Shown: positions 58,781 to 64,000 of the stretch, piece by piece
How the letters are laid out: the number at the start of each line of letters is the position of its first letter
Numbering within the stretch: position 1 is the first letter of the stretch
Source: Actinostola sp. cb2023
Taxonomy: Eukaryota; Cnidaria; Anthozoa; Actiniaria; Actinostolidae
DNA length: 64,000 nucleotides
Reading direction: 5' to 3'
Assembly: GCA_033675265.1 (NCBI GenBank)
Contig: JAUJYZ010001085.1
Span: 65,001 to 129,000 of the forward strand
Made by a program: the position numbers and the translations under genes
The notes under the pieces: model-generated
Database searches by the model: none
What the model was told of the DNA's origin: nothing
The model's input: the letters and a program-made list of their open reading frames with translations, nothing else

Positions 58781-61700
58781 GACCGCCAAGCTACGCAGGC
58801 TAGTGACTATCGATTGCTTGTACTCTAGTCAGGTTGTATGGTACCTATACGTCAACACCGGACAGTCCGACCGTTCCGAGGGGCCACCTCATTACATATG
58901 AACAATCTTTGGAAAGAATCCAGAACTCTAGAAAGAAATATGACAATCTTTATATTCAAAGTTTTGAAACTAAGTCAACATTTCGAATCACTAATCCCTA
59001 ATTCCTACGTGATTACAGTGATCAGTGGTGACAAAGCTGAGTTAATGAGTCGTTTTGACGCAAGGGAGTGCCACAGGCATGAAGATTAGGTCCTTCCAGG
59101 AGAAATTACCGGGTTGGTTGAAGAACAAATCCTTTTGTGAAGAAAGAACGACATGGTGGTTTTAATCTATTTTGGTTTGGTGGCCATGCGCTATACCTCT
59201 CAAAAAGTACAACTGCAGATAGACTGATGACCGTCTCAAGCTCCAAGAAAATGTCAAATTAAAAGATGACTGCGCAAATAAAGTCTCCTTTGGTAGACTG
59301 AGCTTATAGTAGAGTGCAAACACTAAAACCGTGAAACAGTACAAACTAGTTAGTGCTAAATAGCACCAATGGAACAATAGAAAACAAAAGACATTGCACT
59401 ATTTAGTGCTAATTAAAGTTAGCACTGTTTCACGGTTTTAGTGTTTGCACTCTAGTAGAGTGATTCCAATAAACCTGGGCATTACTAACTACACCATTAC
59501 ACACACTATTAGACACTCACTCTTTTGTTTTCTTTTGTTCCTTTGCATCTAATAAACACTGACAGCTAATTAGTAGTGCCCAGGTTTATTGGAATCACTC
59601 TATCAAGACTGCTATATAATAACTCCTTCGTGGCTTCTGGTTTATTGAAATACCACTCAGTCATCTTTGCTTCTTATTGCGTTAGAACTCGTTACAATAC
59701 GAATGCTTAACAAAATATTTAACATGTTTTGCTAGTACGCTATTCAAAGACGTATTGAGATGGACATTTCCAATAATACGATGAAGTTTCTCCACATTTT
59801 TCAGGCTAGCCGGCTTAAATAGTCTCTACCGATACTCCGCGACGCTTTCTAGAAATAACGATAACAATATCTCAATAAGCAGAGCTTTAAAAAACTAAAA
59901 GGTTTCTTGATTTGTTAGATTTGAGAACTGTACTCAACTTTCCCTGTGAATGTCCGATTATCTTTACAAACTAGGACGAGTACTGCTTGCAAAGTGTTTT
60001 GAAAACTGCTCTTAAAGCCCGCGTTTCGGGAAAAGACATCTCACAAAAATGTTTTTATCTCATTGATAAATATATAGCACAAAGGAGTTTTTCTTACCAT
60101 TGGTTGCGAAGTCTCGCTGTTTCTGGCTTCGTGAAAACCGAGAAGGTTGAAGAAGCAGAAATTTGGTGATCCTTGATCGCGCGCGAAGTCATCCCCAGCG
60201 ACGAAGAACAGTCTATGAAGAGAAATGATCTCATTAATATCTCTTTGATACCTTGAAGGGATAAAAAGCACATGTAGTTAGTTTGCTTGAGTAGCCATGA
60301 ACAGCTATAGTATGTTGTAGAGTTTACAGTGTAGAGTTATATCCCTGTTCTGGCTATATGAGTTCTTTCCGGGGATGTCCAGCTACTGAATCAAAATAAA
60401 CGTGAACTTACTAGATATACTCGTGTACTATTTGAACTATACGATGTTAGGTCATTTCAGCCTTGTAATCCTCAAAGACCGTCGACCCAATTCAATTAAA
60501 AACAAAACAACACCAAATAAGATAGTTCGACAGTCAGAAATGTGCGAAATAGGCGTTAATTCCTCGCCACTTTATGCGCATTAGCGCCACTAGAAGCTCA
60601 ATCGAATATACGTGTTGCTGTAAATCATGGAAACAAGGCCAAACAGAGTTTCATTTTATTCGAGTTGGCTGATGAACAAACTTTGTTAAGCGTTGATTGC
60701 ATAGTACAATATCAAAGGATCAACAATCGCCTCACGGAAAATTTAACAAACTGTTTCTTCGGTTTTAAAGCGTTTTGAATGTCGAGACACAACTAGAAGT
60801 GCGGCAGGATTTTGCTGCTTTTTAGTTGACGAATTTTGACCTCGTGAACTGCTCTACAGAACTCATCACAACATTATTTTATCTGTTCAACTATACCGAA
60901 GAACAACGAGTTAAAAGTTTATAGTTCACGATTAGGATAAATACATGATACAGTCGGACCATTTGGACGACTTTAGAGCGCGTGGACCTTACAAGTCCAA
61001 ATTTAGGTTTGGAACTTAACTTAAAACATCTATATACATTGAAAACATCGAATAATTCAATCTTTTGGGCAGGCAATATAGAGAAATCAATTATCAACTA
61101 CAAAGAGTAGCGATAAAGCTGTCCTCTTGTGTTCAAAATGTGACTGAAAAACATTTTAAAGATATTCTGGTTTCCGCGTGCAACGCTTTGGGAACAACAT
61201 TTTATGACAAATGAAAAACATCGCTTAGAATAATGTGAATGGTACCTATTCTCCTTTCAATCTATAGTAGTGAAGGAAAGACCTAGAATTGTGTATTTTC
61301 CAACAGGTCTGGTGAGCAGCAAACTTGGTACCATTTTTAAACGCAAGATGACAATTTTCAAAGAACAAGACATGTTTCGACAGTGCTTCTGCCATCCTCA
61401 GTCGTACATGATTTGTCTTCAGTTGTACATTTATTTATCTATTTTACATGATTTGTCCTCAGTTGTACATTTATTATGTATTTTACATGATTTGTCTTCA
61501 GTTGTACATTTATTTATCAAAAGCATTTGCCGAAACATCGGCTATTTTACATGATTTGTCCGGCTCAGTTGTACATGATCATGTACTACTGAGGATGGCA
61601 AAAGCACTGCCGAAACATGTCTTGTTCGGCATTTAAAATTGTCCTCTCATGCAGTTGTGTTTGAAAATGTTGTATTTGTGTTGTCATTGAGATAGTGTTT

Positions 61701-62308
61701 GAAAATCAGTTGTATTTGTGTTGTCATTGAGATAGCAAATTTACTAGTTTTGTAGCATGTTTTAGTAAGTAATGGACTTGGTGCGTCCGGTACAGAAAGA
61801 AAATGTGTTCTTGTAAACTAGACGGGTTTATTTTAAGTATTATAAATGATGAGCTATGTACTTTGCAATGATAGCAGCTATATCAGTGTTGTATATAGTG
61901 TTTGTAGTGTTGCGAGACAAACTCATACACTTCAATTTCATCTCCTGCGGTGTTCTGAGATTCGGATAAAGTTGAAGTAAATCACGTTATTTGATGTATT
62001 TAGTATAAATTAGGTTTTCAACAGTTAAAAGTGGCCTATAACGCGTTTAGTAGTTGTTAACAGCATCGGATTTGTACGTCCTCCATTGTCATGGAACACA
62101 TCTCGCAACACTGTGTGCCTCAACATGGCCACCAAAACCCTGTAAAGGAATCCGTTATCTTCGACGTTTTCAATTAAATTACTGGATAATTCAGTTAAGC
62201 TTGGACTGTTTTTGTTTGTTTGAGTGGTTTTGTTGAGCCGCAAATCGTTCTGTTCGGAGACAGAAATAAAGAGCAGGATTAGCGGTTGATGACTATAGAA
62301 AGAACAAG

Positions 62309-62598
62309 ATGGCGGAGAAAGATTTCTGGAGACAGCTTAATTCATTGCCAGCAAAAAAGCACAACAAACTCAAACTTAAGAATATCATTGAGAAACGTAA
62401 GATCTCTTTTTTTTAATTCTCTCCAACTTTAAGGAAACTAGGAATAAAGTACGATCTCTTGACAACGAAGCAAATGTATTCTTCTTGCCGTGAAATAACA
62501 CAAACAAACTTGTACTGAATCGGTAAGGTTCCTTTTCCAATCATTTAGATCCAGTATCAGAATACGGCGCCTTCTTAACAAGTAATATTGATTCTTAG
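62309..62598 (+). CDS. candidate small protein, duplicate of 46642-46931
   Basis: Exons 62309-62396 and 62549-62598 are identical in layout to the first copy, with start, donor and acceptor all preserved. Same uncertainty. Confidence 0.3.
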
Positions 62599-63128
62599 GC
62601 TTCTATCGAGTATTTACTTTAGGGTCCTATAACAATTAGGAAATACATTAATGATGTTTGAATATTCGTTCAACCTTTTCAGAAATAGCTTCGGAGTTAG
62701 AGTTCGTAGCCTGCGTTTCCACATATTTCTTCTGAGGACGATTTTCTAACTTAACAAACCTACCTGCATTTGCTGGTTTGAAGATCACGAACAGTAAAGT
62801 CAAGGAAAAGATCCATAAACTATGAAAGTCCATTTTCCTGGAAGAAGGTTTTGACGTTGTTAGAAAGGTTCTGTAGCTCTTCTCCAAGGCAAAGTTGAAA
62901 GAGATGAAGAAGTACCACTTCCCAAAAGATGTTGTGGATAATGCCAGGGAAATCTCGTGCTAAAACATGGGATTTGTTAATCGGCGAAGTCCCGGCCTAA
63001 TGATGGAATGCATGCATGCCTCTTTATCGATGATGTTTGACTGTCCGAAGCGAGCATGGGATCTATAAAGGATAGCCTATTGTCTCGTCTCACAAAAGCC
63101 ATTAATTTTGTTTGACAGGTTTGCAGGA

Positions 63129-63305
63129 ATGCTCGGTGTAATACTATTATTACTTACGACCTGGGCAGCACAAGCGGACGCCCCAGATCAGCTTTCAGTA
63201 GGAAGTCATCAATCTTTCGGTGATCTTCCTCTGATGATGATGAAGATTGTTCTGGTACTGATTGACGATGGTGATGATTATGAAGATTGTTCCAGTACTG
63301 ATTGA
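63129..63305 (+). CDS. candidate signal-peptide exon, duplicate of 47462
   Basis: Same MLGVILLLLTTWAAQADA frame in copy 2, running into the S34 array. No further exon inside the window. Confidence 0.3.
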   Translation: MLGVILLLLTTWAAQADAPDQLSVGSHQSFGDLPLMMMKIVLVLIDDGDDYEDCSSTD

Positions 63306-63530
63306 TGATGATGATGATGAAGATTGTTCTAGTACTGATTGATGATGATGAAGATTGTTCTGGTACTGATTGATGATGACGATGGTGATGATTATGAAGA
63401 TTGTTCTGGTACTGATTGATGATGGTGATGATTATGAAGATTGTTCTGGTACTGATTGATGATGACGATGGTGATGATTATGAAGATTGTTCTAGTACTG
63501 ATTGATGATGGTGATGATTATGAAGACATT
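63237..63530. repeat. 34-bp minisatellite S34, array 4
   Basis: Counterpart of 47570-47870 with the same variant units. Confidence 0.9.
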
Positions 63531-64000
63531 GCCAGAAATATGGGACAAGATGGCCGTCGCGCATGCGTTTTACGGCACAAAAAATGCAAAATGGTTGCCG
63601 TTCTGTATAAGAAAATGTATGGGAAAAATTGACTTTTCAGAATTTGTAGCGTTCAGAGGTTTAACACACTCGTTGCACATCTAGAAAGTATTAAGGTATC
63701 TATCAATCGTTGCACTCACCATATTACCGATCTACAACGAAGACCAGGTTTTCGGCCCGAGCAGTTTGTTTTCTTCACATTGAAGCTACCAGATTTCCCA
63801 TACATTTACTGTAAGATCGAACAACCCTACGCAGTTATCGGTCAGTTTGAGGTAGTAGGCCTTGACACAGCTACCCTGCTAGCAGAGTTTCCTCTTTGGT
63901 CAATGGTTTTGTATTTATCTTTTGCTGTATAGGCTTTTGCTTCTGTTTCTTGATCGTCCGAGAGTAAACTCTGCCAGGATTCGCCACATTTCTCGTTGAG

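Overview
This is eukaryotic, intron-rich, AT-rich animal DNA. It is most likely from a cnidarian, probably an anthozoan. The reasons are a tandem cluster of rhodopsin-class receptors of the kind expanded in corals and anemones, very dense small foldback/TIR elements, and tandem-repeat-filled introns. The species assignment is an inference.

Layout. (1) 1-10.4 kb: a decaying cluster of five class A GPCR copies. Copies B (2098-3105, minus) and E (8645-9649, plus) are intact. Copies A and C are frameshifted and copy D is a C-terminal fragment. The cluster also carries a 927-bp tandem duplication and a TIR element. (2) 10.4-14 kb: gene-poor, with foldback elements. One long inverted repeat carries a complete type I hammerhead ribozyme (12702-12747, plus) and a decayed partner on the other strand. 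A CACGTG-rich satellite follows. (3) 14051-14809 (minus): a single-exon tetraspanin. (4) 16304-31525 (plus): a 21-exon gene reconstructed here by splice sites and phase. It encodes a ~934-aa secretory-pathway multi-thioredoxin-domain protein resembling TXNDC16/ERp90, with a CGYC active site. Several introns are almost filled by tandem repeats that begin at or beside splice sites, and one array is made of copies of coding exon 14. (5) 33-64 kb: a tandem segmental duplication of about 15.5-16.5 kb, entered on both sides through a shared 34-bp minisatellite. Each copy carries an 8-exon minus-strand gene for a secreted protein with two F5/8 type C (discoidin) domains and a hydrophobic, GPI-signal-like tail. 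Copy 1 (34603-47166) is intact at 415 aa. Copy 2 (51076-62833) has two frameshifts.

The genes are not an operon or pathway. The receptors, the tetraspanin and the discoidin protein are cell-surface proteins, and the TXNDC16-like protein is an ER folding factor. The dominant theme is repeat dynamics: local duplication, minisatellites seeded at exon boundaries, and insertion differences between the two discoidin copies. The near identity of those copies, together with small indels, leaves open that they are two haplotypes assembled in tandem.
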